From assembly GCA_964058845.1 (NCBI GenBank), contig CAXKVR010000287.1, forward strand, positions 1-64,000: DNA of 64,000 bases. The letters are read 5' to 3'. Numbering within the stretch: position 1 is the first letter of the stretch; every line of letters begins with the position of its first letter. This document shows positions 46,611-59,345 of this stretch, piece after piece. The translations under genes were made by a program, and so were the position numbers. The stretch is from Carex sylvatica. Its lineage: Eukaryota; Streptophyta; Magnoliopsida; Poales; Cyperaceae. The notes beneath the pieces were generated by a model. It was given only the letters and a program-made list of their open reading frames with translations, searched no databases and had not been told where the DNA came from.

Positions 46611-46672
46611 ATTTTATTATTAGTTTTTTGAGAAATAAAATCCCTTTTGGATGAAGCTCCTCAGGTCCAAGA

Positions 46673-46871
46673 GGTATGTTCCTGAGTTACATTACATACA
46701 AAGGGCAAAATAGATATTTTATAAATTTAAAATGACTTTTAATAGAAAAAACAAAAAAATGGATAAATTTGTGAGTTTTTGAAGTTTAGAAGGATAAATA
46801 TGATATTATGAAGTTTAGAGAGAGAAATACGTAATTTAGATGTTTTAAAGGGGTATACATGAAATTCTCCC
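46673..46871 (-). repeat. Right terminal inverted repeat of element E
   Basis: Reverse complement of 17077-17273; the outer tip CATGAAATTCTCCC abuts the AAAAATTTA duplication. Confidence 0.8.
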
Positions 46872-46880
46872 AAAAATTTA
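46872..46880. repeat. 9-bp target-site duplication, right copy (element E)
   Basis: AAAAATTTA, same as 17068-17076. Confidence 0.75.
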
Positions 46881-47924
46881 TTATATATAAAGAGGTTAAA
46901 CTTTCAATTTTTTATTTATGTCACATAATCTATACTGTCATCCATCTGATTTGTTTTCAATCTCCTATTATGTTCATCGGTTGGCTCCCGTATAATTTTT
47001 GTATAATCTCTTATTCAACATACTAAGAAACAATATATAATCTTCTTAATACTTTTTTTTTAATTAAACGAACTCTTGTACAAAAAAAAATGCGTCACAA
47101 TTTCGCCTCGAAATAAATCTCACCACGTGATTTTACATTATCTCTAGTTCTGTTGGCCTAGTCCGGTATAAATCTAGATCAAAACGAGTATCCGACCGAT
47201 GAACCGCTAGGTCCACTACCAGTGTAACTTGCACACGGAGTTCAACACGAACAAATTCACATATAATTACAACTTTCTTACCAAGAATAGGCGAAGGCTT
47301 TAATAATTGATCCAACCGGGTCTTAAAGAAGGCCAAGTTCAAAGCACGCGTCTCGAAATCTATCGTCGTCCCACTCCGCGCTCTCTCTCGATCGTGATAA
47401 GTTATAACCGTGCTATTATATGAAACCGATAATGGCTTAACACCAGCGAACGGTGCTGGAAAAAGCACCTAATTGCGCTTGATTGGGTCTTTGGTCGGTG
47501 ATTGAGGTTTCTTTGAGAACTTGATATAGCCTTTTGGTAATGTTAAAATGCCTTTTATTTTGTTTCTTTTCAAATTTGATCGTGATAATCACTTAATTTT
47601 GATCTGGTAAGCGAATTTTTTTACCATCGTCTTCCCTTTTCTTTTCTTTTGTGGAAATTTGGGGACAATATGCCTCCCAAGAGTTTCTTTTGATAACTTT
47701 AAGAATGTTAGTGTTTACAAAACATTTATCTTTGAAATTGAGCATTTGCATTTGAAACACATTGTTTCGTGTAGTTCCTTTGCTTCGGTTATCTGATACT
47801 GGTAAATATTTTGGAGCGACATTTCAGACAATAGATGAAAAGAGGGGATGTTGGATGATTTTCAATTTTTATTATTTGTACTTATTCTTTTACTTTTTTT
47901 CTAACTTCCAATTATTTGCTTCAG
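46881..47924. other. Intergenic and likely promoter/leader of the following gene
   Basis: The open minus-strand frame at 47133-47468 has no recognisable domain and I do not call it a gene. A donor-like CTTTTG|GTAATG near 47538 and the acceptor TTGCTTCAG at 47924 suggest a 5'-UTR intron for the gene starting at 47974. Confidence 0.4.
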
Positions 47925-47973
47925 CAACACAATTGCTGTCACATATCATCAGAGATCAATTCCAAAGACCACA

Positions 47974-48820
47974 ATGGATACTATCAAGCGTTTCACTCAC
48001 TGGTTTCGAAGCTCTAAACAATCCCGACAAACCTCGTCAGATTCATCTCAAATCTCTTCTTCTTTCCGATCAGGGTTTTATGACCCGGATTCTTCAAGCA
48101 CGAGAACCCGGATCCGTTTTTCTCCAAGACAGGTAAAAAAACCCAGACAGTGCACCATTGACAAGGAGTACAATGTAGTTTTGGTCCCTTCAGATGGGGA
48201 GTGCATGTCTGAGTCTGATTCTGATGGGTCAGATTGGTCAATTGGTTGGTTGGAGCCTCACGGGCCTGGTTTTGAACTCGGGAGACAACAAAAGGATTCA
48301 AGCTTTGCAGTTCTTGTGCCCTGCTACAAAACCGGTACCATCCAGCAAGAAGCAAGCTCCTTCAACAGGCTTTCAAGTGTGGGGCCCAATGCCAGGACTG
48401 TCTCTGGTGAGTTCAGAATTTTCTTGGTATAGACTGGTACATACTGGTACCGAACCTGACTTGACTGTTTACAGAGTGTTGACTGGTTAATCTCTGTTTG
48501 ATCTGTAGTTGTGTTCATATTACATTTTTCTTCGACTGGTACAACCATGTGCTGTTTATATTTTTGTTCAGTACCAATTGATCCCAACTTGTTATTAATT
48601 AGTTGCTTAATCTAGCTAATATGTGCTGAATTTCTCTTTTGAGAAAAGGTAAACAAAACAGGTATAAAGAGGGAATTGATTTGGTACAACATATAGCTAT
48701 ACTATTTATTTGTTTTATGCAGATGGCGAAAGCTACATTGAACAGTGGCTTTCTTCTCTTCCTGACCCGGAGGACCATGATGATCACTTTCAGCAACGAA
48801 ATATAACATCATTATCATAG
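47974..48820 (+). CDS. Unrecognised plant protein, 176 aa, two exons
   Basis: Exon 1 47974-48406, exon 2 48723-48820; GT..AG borders, codon split G|AT, stop TAG at 48818-48820. The ATG follows an acceptor-like site at 47923-47924. The protein starts MDTIKRFTHWFRSSKQSR, is rich in Ser and Arg, then has YNVVLVPSDGECMSESDSDG and DWSIGWLEPHGPGFELG, and ends YIEQWLSSLPDPEDHDD. There is no signal peptide, membrane segment or known domain. The basic front and acidic tail suggest an intracellular (nuclear or cytosolic) protein. Conserved-looking blocks and clean splicing support a real gene; I cannot assign a function. Confidence 0.65.
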
Positions 48821-49369
48821 AAATTATGAGAGATCAGCGAGACATATTTTGTTTAGCCTAGATTTGATTACTGGCTCTGAAGTCTGAAGGCACAAAACGA
48901 CTGAGGTTTGTGCCTCTCATGGTTGCCACCTCTTGTAAATATTCATGGAAATTTATCCAAAATGCTATACCTAGATGTTGACCCAAAACTTTATAGGGAT
49001 TTTACTGCATTTAGTTTAGAATCAATTAGCCATTTATACTTTATAGGTTTGGCTTTGGAATATTTATACATACTTTTTTTATTAGATTGTACTTGTGTCT
49101 CCAGCTAGTGTAATCACAAAGTACGTATTATTTATAGCAAATATTAGTAGTATACTGGGTTTTACTTTAAAAAATAGAGTTAGTTACCTATTATCCTTGT
49201 CTAAATTTACATATTTTGTTTTGGTAATCTGTTTTCTGTGAATCACTCGTTAGTCGTTATATGATCTAACTATTTGCGTGCACCGTTAAAATTATTTCGA
49301 ACAAATCCTTTTTTGCACCTGTTAAGAGAATATCTATTCATTGGGTCCGGCTTAATCGGTTTTGAACTG
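48821..49369. other. 3' flank of the 176-aa gene
   Basis: Likely 3'-UTR at the start, then AT-rich DNA without a gene. Confidence 0.45.
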
Positions 49370-49795
49370 AACCGAATTAGTTTGAACTAAACGGTTCGGT
49401 TTTTTCGGTTTAATGTTTGAATTTGGAAATTTTCAAAACCGAAATAACCGAACCGACCGAATTTTTATATATTATAAATTTGGTTCGGACCGTTCCGTTT
49501 TATTCTTAATACCCCGGTTTATTTCTTAATCAATTGTTTTAAATATTTCGGTTTATTTTTTAATATTCCGGTTTATTTCTTAATATATTTTGGTTTATTA
49601 TAAATCAATTGCTTTAAATAAAAAAAAATTAATATATTTCGGTTTGAACCGAATAAACCGAAACAAAATTTTGATTTGGTTCAGTTCGGTTGAAATATTA
49701 AATCGGTTCGATTCGATTCGGTTCTATTTTTAAAATCAAATTATAACTTTAGTTTGCCTAGTTCGATTGGTTGGTCAATCGAACCGAATCGATGA
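49370..49795. mobile_element. Degenerate hAT-like element with CGGTTCGG repeats
   Basis: Clusters of TTCGGTTT/AAACCGAA at both ends of an AT-rich core, closing with ATCGATGAACACTCCTA, a tip common in plant non-autonomous hAT elements. The left tip is lost. Confidence 0.45.
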
Positions 49796-52043
49796 ACACT
49801 CCTATCTGCGAATATATTGCACAACAGACTGACAGAGGAAGGAAAGAGAAGGATATGCAGAGATAACCAGTAAGTATACACCAACAGGCAACAGAGAGAA
49901 TCTAAATTTCTTAATTTAAATTCTATATCCAAACACGGTCCGTTGGATAAGTCAGAAGAAACATTCGACAAAGATGCTTAAAGAACAGGAAATTAAAATA
50001 ATATATTAACGCCGATCATATCTCCATGTGCTGTGTAGTTACGCACTCCTGAAGAAAGAGGGGGTCCTGAACTGCTGATCATACGACCATTTTTGCTGTT
50101 GGGTTGTTGGTTTATTTATTTATTCTTTTTATCTTCGTTTTTCGCATGGACTGGTTTGCCTTCATTAAAAAGTCTAAAATACTTTATTTTTTTCTTCTGA
50201 GTAAAAAAAAAGTCTAAAATAGTTCGTCATATCATATGTGGCCGGATCTTCGGAGCATCTCCAATTTTTGAGTTTGAATCCGGACAGTCCGATCAGAATT
50301 CAGATCAATTCAAATCAATATAGAATGCATGGATCTCTTTAATATTTATGTCCAATATGACGGTCTGGATAGATCTGAACTCAAAATTTGAGTTTCCCTG
50401 GGTGATATGAATTCGGTCATTGTTTTTACTTAATACAAAAAGAAATTGACAGGAGCTGTTAAGTATAGCTAGGAATTCAGTTATCGTTGTTATTCGAGCT
50501 TAGATAACATAATTTTACTTCTTTTTTTTTTTTTTAAAGTTTAGACCGTCCGATCTAAAGTAAAATAGAACCGAACCGATTAAGACCGAAATGAACAAAT
50601 AGAAGTAAATTTTATTTTGTTCTGTTTAAGTAAATTTATTAATACCATTATTAATAAAAAATATACATTTTCATACACTAATTATTCAATTCCATACAAA
50701 ATATATAGATGTTCTTAAATATTTAAATCAAAATGAAAGAAATGAAGCGATCGATACAAAATATAAACCATTTTGAATCAATATAATTTGATTAGTTCGA
50801 TTTAATTAGTTAGTTTTGAAAAATCTAAACCAAATCAATTTATTTAAACCGAAATAATTTAAAAGTTCAACCAAATTAATCCATTAAACCGAAATTTTTC
50901 GGTTCGGTTCAACATCGAACAAACCGAACGGTTTGAAAACACTGATCCAAAATAATGTCAGCATGGCGATCGGACACATTCATTAAATGCTCGAGTTCTC
51001 TATGCCGAACATGGTCATATAATTATCATATCTTTTTCTTTTTCTTTTTCCCTCTTAAAAAGCCTGTAGGAAAATATTTGATGTTATTCCTTGGAGCTTA
51101 GTGCAAGTCTCTTTCGGTTCTCTCCAGCATGTAATGCCATGCCATGCCACCGAGCTAGATCATTATTTATTTATTATAAATTCTAGCTAGGAAAAAGAGA
51201 AGTCAGCTATATCCATTCTATTATTGTTTTTTAAATAGTGCACAGTATATATTTGCATAGGAATAGGTAGGTAGTTTTAATTTGTGCAAAAGTGACATTT
51301 TCGACTCCCCTACAAAAATCGAATTTCTATATTTCAAAAAACTTTAGCTCTTGTTTTCTTTATGCTAATAAGTCCATCTTTGCGGCCCAACATAAACAAC
51401 TTCATCACTTTTTTTTTCTCGTATGATCAGATTTAATTCTTACAATTCTCTGTTTTGTCTTCTTCGCAACATTCAAATTCATATACATGAAAGACATACG
51501 TAAAAGTTGATGCACAAGAAATATATTAACTTGTTGACAATTGTTTTTTACTATTGAGCAATTAATAGCATCTAGCAAATATAGGAGATAAGAAACTAAT
51601 TAATACATGGAGCTTGTGTAAGATGCAATCATCAAAATAGGATACACTTTTTATTTTTCAAACAAAAAGTACAAAATAAATAAATAAGAAAAGATACTTT
51701 CTGCTCAAGATAAGATTCCAACCTTACATTTATACTTTTTTCACTATAATAAATGAATTAACAAGAATTGAATAGCTAGAGAGAAAAATAAATCCAAGTA
51801 AAAGAACTCAAACTTTATGATCTCACATAATTCAACAAACAATCAACTACATGACTACACACTTATTATACCAACCCCCAAAAAAAAAAAATAATAGATA
51901 AACAAATACACCTTAGTTATGTATAACACATAAAATTAACTAATAAGACCTATACAATTAAGTAGCCAATCCAATTCCTTCTAATTAAAGCTCCTTTACT
52001 ATTCTTTCTTTATCCATGCATGTAACAATATTCCCTTGTGTTG
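49796..52043. other. Gene-free AT-rich stretch with repeat scraps
   Basis: 50255-50400 resembles the MITE at 63598 (GTCCGATCAGAATTCAGATC). 50540-50955 has CGGTTCGG clusters and ends CGGTTTGAAAACACTG, a hAT-like tip. I see no gene. Confidence 0.5.
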
Positions 52044-52274
52044 TTACTCAACATACAACTTTGAAAGAGTTCTCAAGAGAATAACCCTTAACCTTAACTG
52101 TTGGATGTAATCAGCTGTACGAATCAAAAGCTGATCAGCTGGTACATCTCTACCACCCGGTACGATCCTCTGGAGCTCTCTCACCTTTCTTCTCAGAGAA
52201 GTTGCCACGTGTCGCATCTCTCTTCTCCGGCGAACACCTCCTCGCTTCTTTAGGTGTTTGCATTGTCTCTCCAT
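52044..52274 (-). CDS. Small helix-loop-helix regulator, IBH1/PAR1/UPB1-like (76 aa)
   Basis: Single exon from the ATG at 52272-52274 to the stop at 52044. The arginine-rich segment GGVRRRREMRHVATSLRRKV leads into helix 1 (VRELQRIVPGG), a short loop and helix 2 (IRTADYIQQLRLRVILLRTL). The ADYIQ-L-V pattern is typical of atypical plant bHLH proteins. The H-E-R residues needed for E-box contact are absent, so it probably acts by pairing with DNA-binding bHLH factors, as in brassinosteroid and light growth control (family knowledge). A TATA box and CT-rich leader sit at the expected distance upstream. Exact subgroup is uncertain. Confidence 0.8.
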   Translation of the reverse strand: MERQCKHLKKRGGVRRRREMRHVATSLRRKVRELQRIVPGGRDVPADQLLIRTADYIQQLRLRVILLRTLSKLYVE

Positions 52275-52319
52275 TGCAAGCGAGAAAGGCAGAGGAAGGT
52301 GGAGAGAAGCGCCAACAGA

Positions 52320-52341
52320 GAAGAGAGAGAGAGAGAGAGAT
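52320..52341. repeat. (GA)n tract in the HLH gene leader
   Basis: Short GA microsatellite (CT on the sense strand) between TATA box and start codon. Confidence 0.85.
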
Positions 52342-52380
52342 ATGGTCGCTTGGTAGGTTGTGAAGAGAGAACGTGAGGTG

Positions 52381-52387
52381 TTTATAA
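52381..52387 (-). promoter_or_regulatory. TATA box of the HLH gene
   Basis: Sense strand CCCTTATAAACACC, about 110 bases before the ATG and followed by a CT-rich leader. Confidence 0.65.
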
Positions 52388-52469
52388 GGGAAGGAGAGAG
52401 AGAAGGGGTGGGGAAGGGAGGCCATGTGCGCCGAGCCGCCTACCCGGAATAAGTAATGCATGGCTGGAC

Positions 52470-53666
52470 ATGTTCTAATAAAATAATAAAGTTAGCCATA
52501 ATTTGATTATGTTCAGTATAAACTTACATTAACGAAATTACAATTTCATTGTTGGAATTTTTTTGCACCAACTCGGTCTATATTACAAGAAAAATAAAAA
52601 ATATAAGTTGGCTGAGTGCGTATTCCGCCAACTTTTATTTTTATTATTAGAAAATTTCTGTACCATTCAAAACTCCGATAGAAATCAAATCTAAATCGGT
52701 TTAATGTCCATTTGAAACTGTTTGATTTATTTTATATATGTGTGTATCGCTTCAATATTCATACGTAATACTAATGATTTCAAAAAAATATTCATACACT
52801 GTTTTAATTAATATTTGTGCAAATTAAATACATATATATTATGAAACAAATCAAACAGTTTCGAACAAATATCAATTGATTTAAGTCTGATATCTATCGT
52901 ACGTACCTTGCTTCTATTAAAAATTATACCTCTCCTTTCCAGCCAATTCTCTCCTTAGTTTTATCTATTTCAACATTATCAATGAAACAAAACAATATTG
53001 CAACGTTATACAAAATATTTTGTTATTTCACGAAACATCCAAATATGAAAAAAGAAATACTAAGACCATGATAAACAAATCGTGATCTTCGAATATAGAG
53101 GAGGGTTGAAATGTTTTATTGTTTTAGTACTTTAATTATGCCACACATTGTTATTTTAATTTTTAAAAATTTAATAGTCGATATGAAACACTCAACATAA
53201 TCTTCACAGTGAAATATACTTAAAGATCAGATATTATATTTTTTATGAATTTTTTTTTTACTATTTTCTAAATAGATATAAAATTATTATTTTTCAAAAG
53301 ATTTTGGATCATTCAAAAACAATGATTTTATAACTATCTAAAAAGTAGAATTTTTAAAAATTATAAAATTTGGTCTCCAAACTCATTTAAATATAAAATA
53401 ATATTGAGCGGTTCGAATTGACTGTTTGGACTTTGAAAAAAGAAAGAAAAAAGATATGAGTTATAATTAGAGCACAAAAACAATAAGAAATATCTCCATT
53501 CTTATATTAAGCACGTAGATGTCCTAATATGTCAACTATTGTGATTAAAAGATGAAATTTTAGATTGAATATGAGCCATCCAATCAAATAGCCTACCTTT
53601 TTTAATTCAATAAATTATTTTCATGATTTTTTTGTGTATAAAAGTCTAAAGTTACTTAGATATGTA
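52470..53666. other. Gene-free AT-rich stretch
   Basis: Upstream region of the HLH gene. 52655-52745 and 52810-52900 are loosely inverted (ATCGGTTTAATGTCCATTTG against CAAATATCAATTGATTTAAG), a possible eroded foldback element. Confidence 0.45.
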
Positions 53667-53674
53667 CTTGTCAC

Positions 53675-54208
53675 CAGTGTTATAAAATGTAATTTCTATG
53701 CGGTATGCGGAAGGCCACCGCATACCGCATATACGGTATACGGCCACATATGTGAATTTTTATGCAGATTTATGTATGTGGATTTTAAAATAAAAATTAA
53801 TATATATTTGGAAGCATAATCTCACAACAGGAATAAGAATATACATGTTTGTAGAACTATTTTATATCCATTATTCTCTAATATAAAAGACAACATACAT
53901 ATATAAGAATACATAATAGCAAGATAATAAAAGCATATATATTTTAAAATCCACTGATTCAAAAATCTTACAACAAGAATTTTATGCGGATCATATGCGG
54001 TATATGCGGTATATGCGGTTCATATGCGGATCATATGCGGTATACAGATCATATGCAGTATACGGATCATATGCGGATCATAAGCAGTATGCGTCAAAAT
54101 TATGTGGCCGAATATGCGGCCACATATGCAGAACCGCATATTAATTTTCTATGCAGTTCGATACCGCATACACATATGTGGCTGCAGAGGCCACATTTTG
54201 TTACATTG
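53675..54208. mobile_element. hAT-type MITE built of CATATGCGG repeats (534 bp)
   Basis: Tips CAGTGTTATAAAATGT and, in reverse, CAATGTAACAAAATGT. Flanks are CTTGTCAC (53667-53674) and CTCGTCAC (54209-54216), an 8-bp duplication with one mismatch. Inside each end are runs of ATGCGGTAT and CATATGCGGAT, at 53695-53745 and 53978-54180. Confidence 0.88.
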
Positions 54209-54216
54209 CTCGTCAC

Positions 54217-56589
54217 ACATACTAAACACGATTTGGTTAAAATTAAAATTGAGTACTTAAATTGGCAGTGGTACAATAGAAATAGAAAAGCTATTGATAT
54301 CTTACTTTTTTTATCTCAAATTTTTTCTATGATTTCCCTTGTTTTTTCTTTCTCCAAAAACAAATTTACTAGTTAAGAAAATTTAAAGATTGATTTCTTA
54401 TTTTTTTTTTTATCTCCTTCAATATATATAATCTCACTGAATAAGAAATAGAATATATATATATATTGAATAATTATTTTTTCATTAGTCTATTATTTTG
54501 TGAAAATATGTTAATTTTTTTCATTGGACTACAGTTAAGATTATTTTTTTTTTCTAGAAAAATTGTTAGACTTTGTCAAAAGATATACATAAAATGTCGA
54601 TAAATACGATACAGGTCGGAGATATTTCAATCTCTATTGATCTAAAATTGACTTTGCTAACATTATACTCAACCTATATCAGTACAATACACTATCTGTT
54701 AAAATTAACAACAAAAACAAATAATGAATAATTATTAAATAAATTGATAAACATACAAATTATTAATTAAATAAAACAATAAATAGTGTTTTATAAATCA
54801 ATATTCGCATAAATTAATAATAAAATATCATATAAATCATTCTCCTGTTAATACAAATTATAATTAAATCAATCTCATCAATAAAAAGAATATATTTATA
54901 TACATATAATTTTATATTTATCTATATCGAAGTAAGCTTGAGTGCAAAATAATTATTGTCCGTACGTATCCTCATTTGATAAGGTAATAAAATTAGTTTT
55001 ATCCATAAATTACTCGTTACGTTAATGATTTTTTTATCGGAAATATACCGAGTAATCTGCTTAAATCCAGGGTTTAGGTCTAGTGGACCTGGTCCACGCA
55101 AGTTGTGTCGGCTGCGGGAAAGGGCAAGGAGTTTCGTCGTCTAGCGTGAAGGTGGGACCAGGTCGTGGACGAAACGTCCCGTCGTGTACACGTGTCTGAC
55201 AGCTTCGACTGGGACCCAAACGCAGTACCATTGAGATTTCCCATGGCTTCTTTTGGGGTAAATGTCAAAGACCTTGCTACTACTTCCACGTGGCATAACA
55301 TGCACGTGTTCATGCACTGCTCCATTTAATGTCCAGTCACCAACTCCCTACCGCCATCAATTGCATACCACAAAAACTATCTTCTTACCGGTACCGTGTT
55401 CGACAAAATTCAATAGATATATAAATTTGAAGACATCTAGTCCAAACCTAACTCAGTCTTATTTGACTATAGCGCACACACGATGGAAAAGAAAAGCTAT
55501 CTTTGGTTGCTGATAGAGGCTAATTAATTGATTTGACATAAACCATAAAGCGTACCAATCAATTGTACACAGTCATAATGTTAAGAAGAACTTTATGTAC
55601 AGGAGAAATAATTAAGTACCTTATAACATTAAAGATAATTTATTACTGCTTTTGTTAATTAATTTTGACTGTTCATTGATTCGGTTCAGTTAAACCGGTA
55701 AACCAAAGTGTACTAATCAATTTGATGTGTTCATCACTTTGTTCGGTTGAATCGTAATAGATAGATTAATCATAAAATAAAAATAATTTGTTATATTTTT
55801 TAAGATAGTTTTAAAATTTTTGTTTGATTCAGTCTAAACGGTTTTAAATTGAACAAAGTAATAAACATTATGTCATAATTTGTGAATTTTTTAAAATGTT
55901 TGGTTCAGACGGAAATGTGTTTAAAAATTTCGATAAATTCAATCTAAACATTTAAAAAAAATTAAATAAAACAATGAAACCAGTTTTAAAAAATAGATCA
56001 AACCAATCAATTTAACCGGAAAAATCAACCGTACGTATAATTTGAACTCTCGCGATTCATTTAAAACGGAGAAAAACCTTAATTATATAATTATACGATA
56101 TATATAATTTCATTAGGTTGCTAGCTAGCTAGCTAGCATTTAAAAATAGGGTCCAATAATTTCAGTAGCTGTAGCGTTTGTGGCATTATACGGTTAGTAT
56201 AGACGATCGAACCAACACGTTGCAAACTGCCTTAAAACGACCGGACCACTCTGCATAATTAATTAAAGATCACGACATGACAACATATATATAATTGAAA
56301 CATGGATCCTTTAATTGCAAATAAGCCATATATATTAGCCAAGTTGGCTCCCTTATTATTCCCTAATTAATTTACGACAATTTATGCTTACTAGATTGCA
56401 TCATATCAAGCATGCATGTGGACAGAGCCCGATACGCTAGTTCTCTGGTCCTCCCCAGAAAAATAGGCCTCGCTTGCCTGGATTTGGCGCTATACGGCCA
56501 TACCTGTTATTATACGTCTAAAAATTAATAAATACATGTCGGAGAGTTAGTAGGAAGGCAATTAGTTCAATCTGTCATGCATGAATATA

Positions 56590-56630
<41 letters not shown>

Positions 56631-59040
56631 TGGCAATCAAGCTAGCTAGCTAAGCCAATTAATTAATTATTATATATTAGAGTACGATTATTATTAGTTT
56701 CTTCAAACCTAATCCAATAGGCCACGAAACCTCTACCCGACCAATATTGTGTCAAGAGTGTTAACTTATTTTATCAGGGGGCTGATTCATGACTCCTAAC
56801 TCGATCAACAGTCATTTAATTAATTAGTTATTTGTCGTTGAGGGCTAATTAATTAACAAATTCTTACATCACAATTCCTTATTTAGCCTTTTTATAAAAA
56901 GGCCGCCTTACGCCTAAAAAAAATATTATTAAAATGAATTTTAAGGATGCCACTGCTCTAGAATTTTGACATCCAAAAGCAGGGTAAAATCAAATCCAAT
57001 AGTACAAATTTTATTACTAAATAATGAAAGTAATTAATTTTATAATTTTTCTTATATGAGTTTAGGAAATACTTAAGTAACATAGAAGAATTAAGCATCC
57101 CATCAAATAAATATGAACAACTAAGTTTTAGCTTCCCGTAGACCTAAGCTTGAAAAACTAACTCACTAGAATTTGACAATGACTACAATTTCACATTTGA
57201 TATAGACAATGAAATCTAAATCCATGATTGGTAGTTAATTTTGGGTTGAATAATTTGGAGATGAGTATCAATTATGTGTTGCACTAATCATTGTACATGA
57301 GGAGGTAGAGGAGGGGGTGGGGGACCATGGGCTTGATAACATGGCAAGTATAGGCTATGCATGCATGATGCATATAGTAGTGGAAATGTGGGGTGGGGAT
57401 TGATATAGATGGACGCTTAATTGAGCCTTTTCTGCTTACCAATGCATAGTCTAGCTAGCTATAGCTGTGTATTGTTGTAACGGGACGGTGTGCACATGCT
57501 TGCTCATGCTTCTTAACCCCACCTCTTTTCTACCTATCCACAACTTATTCACCTAAACTTGTGTGCACCGAGGAAAGGTATATATCATGCACACGTACCA
57601 GTACCACCCAATAAATCTCCTATCCGAAATTGTAACAGTAACCTATGATTTTTGCTTTTTTCAATCCAACCATTCAACTTTTTTGTGCATGCATCTCGAT
57701 ACTATTCGCACTTGAAGAATTGTAGCAGATTAGGTTCTGGTTCGACTGCCCTCCAATTGTACACAAATTATTTGATTTGCATCTGTCGAATTTTGAATAT
57801 TCATTTTAAATCACCGCACGAGTTAGTGAGATTTCAAAGAGAAAAAAAAATGTTGATCTTGTACAGAATGAAGTAAAAGAAAATAAACTTCAGATGTAAA
57901 TACGTACATCAATGCTAATATATACGGCATGTATCAGTCAAAAGTTGTTTTATTATATGTGTTTATCTAGTAAGGTAGTGTAAGAAATCTTATACTTGGC
58001 AAAAATATATCCCATCTAGTAATTAATACAATATAAATATTAACTTGCTATATACCCTATCTGGTGATTAATTCATAATAAATTAAAAATTATCTTTTAT
58101 TTATATTTCTTGCATGTTTGGCTCGCCAATATATACATGCACTAGTTTGAATAAGTAACTTTTTTATGTGAAGCTTAAGTTGAAATTAGTCTTACTTGGG
58201 ATAAAAAGATGATTTATAGATTTTTGGCATCACCAAACTTTTGTATATATATCAGCAATCATTGGAACACTAATGATGAGAGGTCATCATCAATGCATTG
58301 GAATTTGGAACTCTTCTTAATTACTTATTTTAATATTTTGGCCCCGCTCAAATCCTTCTGTCTATTATGTCATTACATGATCAGATTTTTTATTTTTTAC
58401 AAGCTTAAAAATACAACATTGTGATCAATGCATTAGAAATATTATAAATTAATGACACGGATCGAAATTTAAAGTTTTTTTCTCAAAAAATTAAGATATC
58501 ACATAATTTGCTTAATTTCTATCCTATGAAAACAGAAACTACAACAATTTTATGACAGCATATATGCTGATTTTCTACAAACAACAAGAAAAACGGCCAT
58601 CGATCTCACCGTTCGACTAATTAAGAAATAGTATTAGAATAATGTAATTAGGATAATATTAGATAATTATAATATATATAGAGTATTAGAACAATACTAT
58701 TCAAGTGAAATAAAAGTATTATTTTTTAACTATATTCGGATGGCTGAAGATATAATTTGGTGAAAAGTTAATCCATAGATATATATATAGTGGGGATGGC
58801 GGTGTATAAAATAGTGGGGAAACGGAAAAGATCAATATATATAACGGAATAACCCCTATCCGTAATTTGTATGTCTATATTGTTCTTGACGCCTATATAA
58901 ATCAACTAGCTTAATTATGCGGATAAGTTGACATGTACGGCTATATATTTTTTCATAAAAGTTGGCTAATATTTTTTATGCCATGCTTTTCAATAAAACT
59001 AATCTACTTATCCAATTAACGAGGCATTCGTCAACAACAA
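54217..59040. other. 4.8 kb without visible genes
   Basis: AT-rich. 55660-56035 has CGGTTCAGTTAAACCGG and AATTTAACCGG clusters, likely an eroded hAT element. GCTA repeats lie at 56120-56137. No open frame with recognisable protein features is present. Confidence 0.5.
56592..56628. repeat. (TA)n microsatellite
   Basis: About 18 AT dinucleotides. Confidence 0.9.
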
Positions 59041-59232
59041 CTAATGAACATGGGTTACACGTCCCATGAAAAGTTGCAGAAAAATTTCATTTCTATTTGT
59101 GAACCTGTATCAGTTCAGTTCTAGACCTGTACCAGTGGTACAAACATTAAAAAAAAACATAATGAACAAGGGCCACACATGTATAATGTGTTCCATGAAA
59201 AGTTGCAGAAAATTTTCATTTCTATTGTGAAA
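59041..59232. repeat. Short direct duplication
   Basis: TAATGAAC..CCATGAAAAGTTGCAGAAAA..TTTCATTTCTATT occurs at 59041-59098 and again at about 59160-59227, with substitutions and a small insertion. Confidence 0.7.
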
Positions 59233-59345
59233 AATTTAGTTCAAAAAAGAAATCTCAACTAAACCTTCCCAATCTAGAAAATAATAAACAAGTAACCATC
59301 AATTAACAAAGACTGCTAAGTTCTCCAATAGATATAAATAATTAA

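Larger units (their letters stand above)
17077..46871. mobile_element. Composite Mutator-type element E enclosing the Helitron nest (29.8 kb)
   Basis: The ends GGGGGAATTTCATGTATACC and, in reverse from the right, GGGAGAATTTCATGTATACC belong to inverted repeats of ~198 bp with high similarity, and perfect 9-bp direct repeats flank them. Apart from the Helitron, E's own DNA would be only about 2.2 kb (17077-18074 plus 45676-46871), if the Helitron ends at 45675. No transposase is visible. The alternative, two unrelated MITE fragments in opposite orientation, is weakened by the matching duplication. Confidence 0.7.

Noticed and set aside
47133..47468. 111-codon minus-strand frame next to the TE nest
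   Set aside because: No domain, no splice or promoter support, and composition does not look protein-like; left as intergenic.
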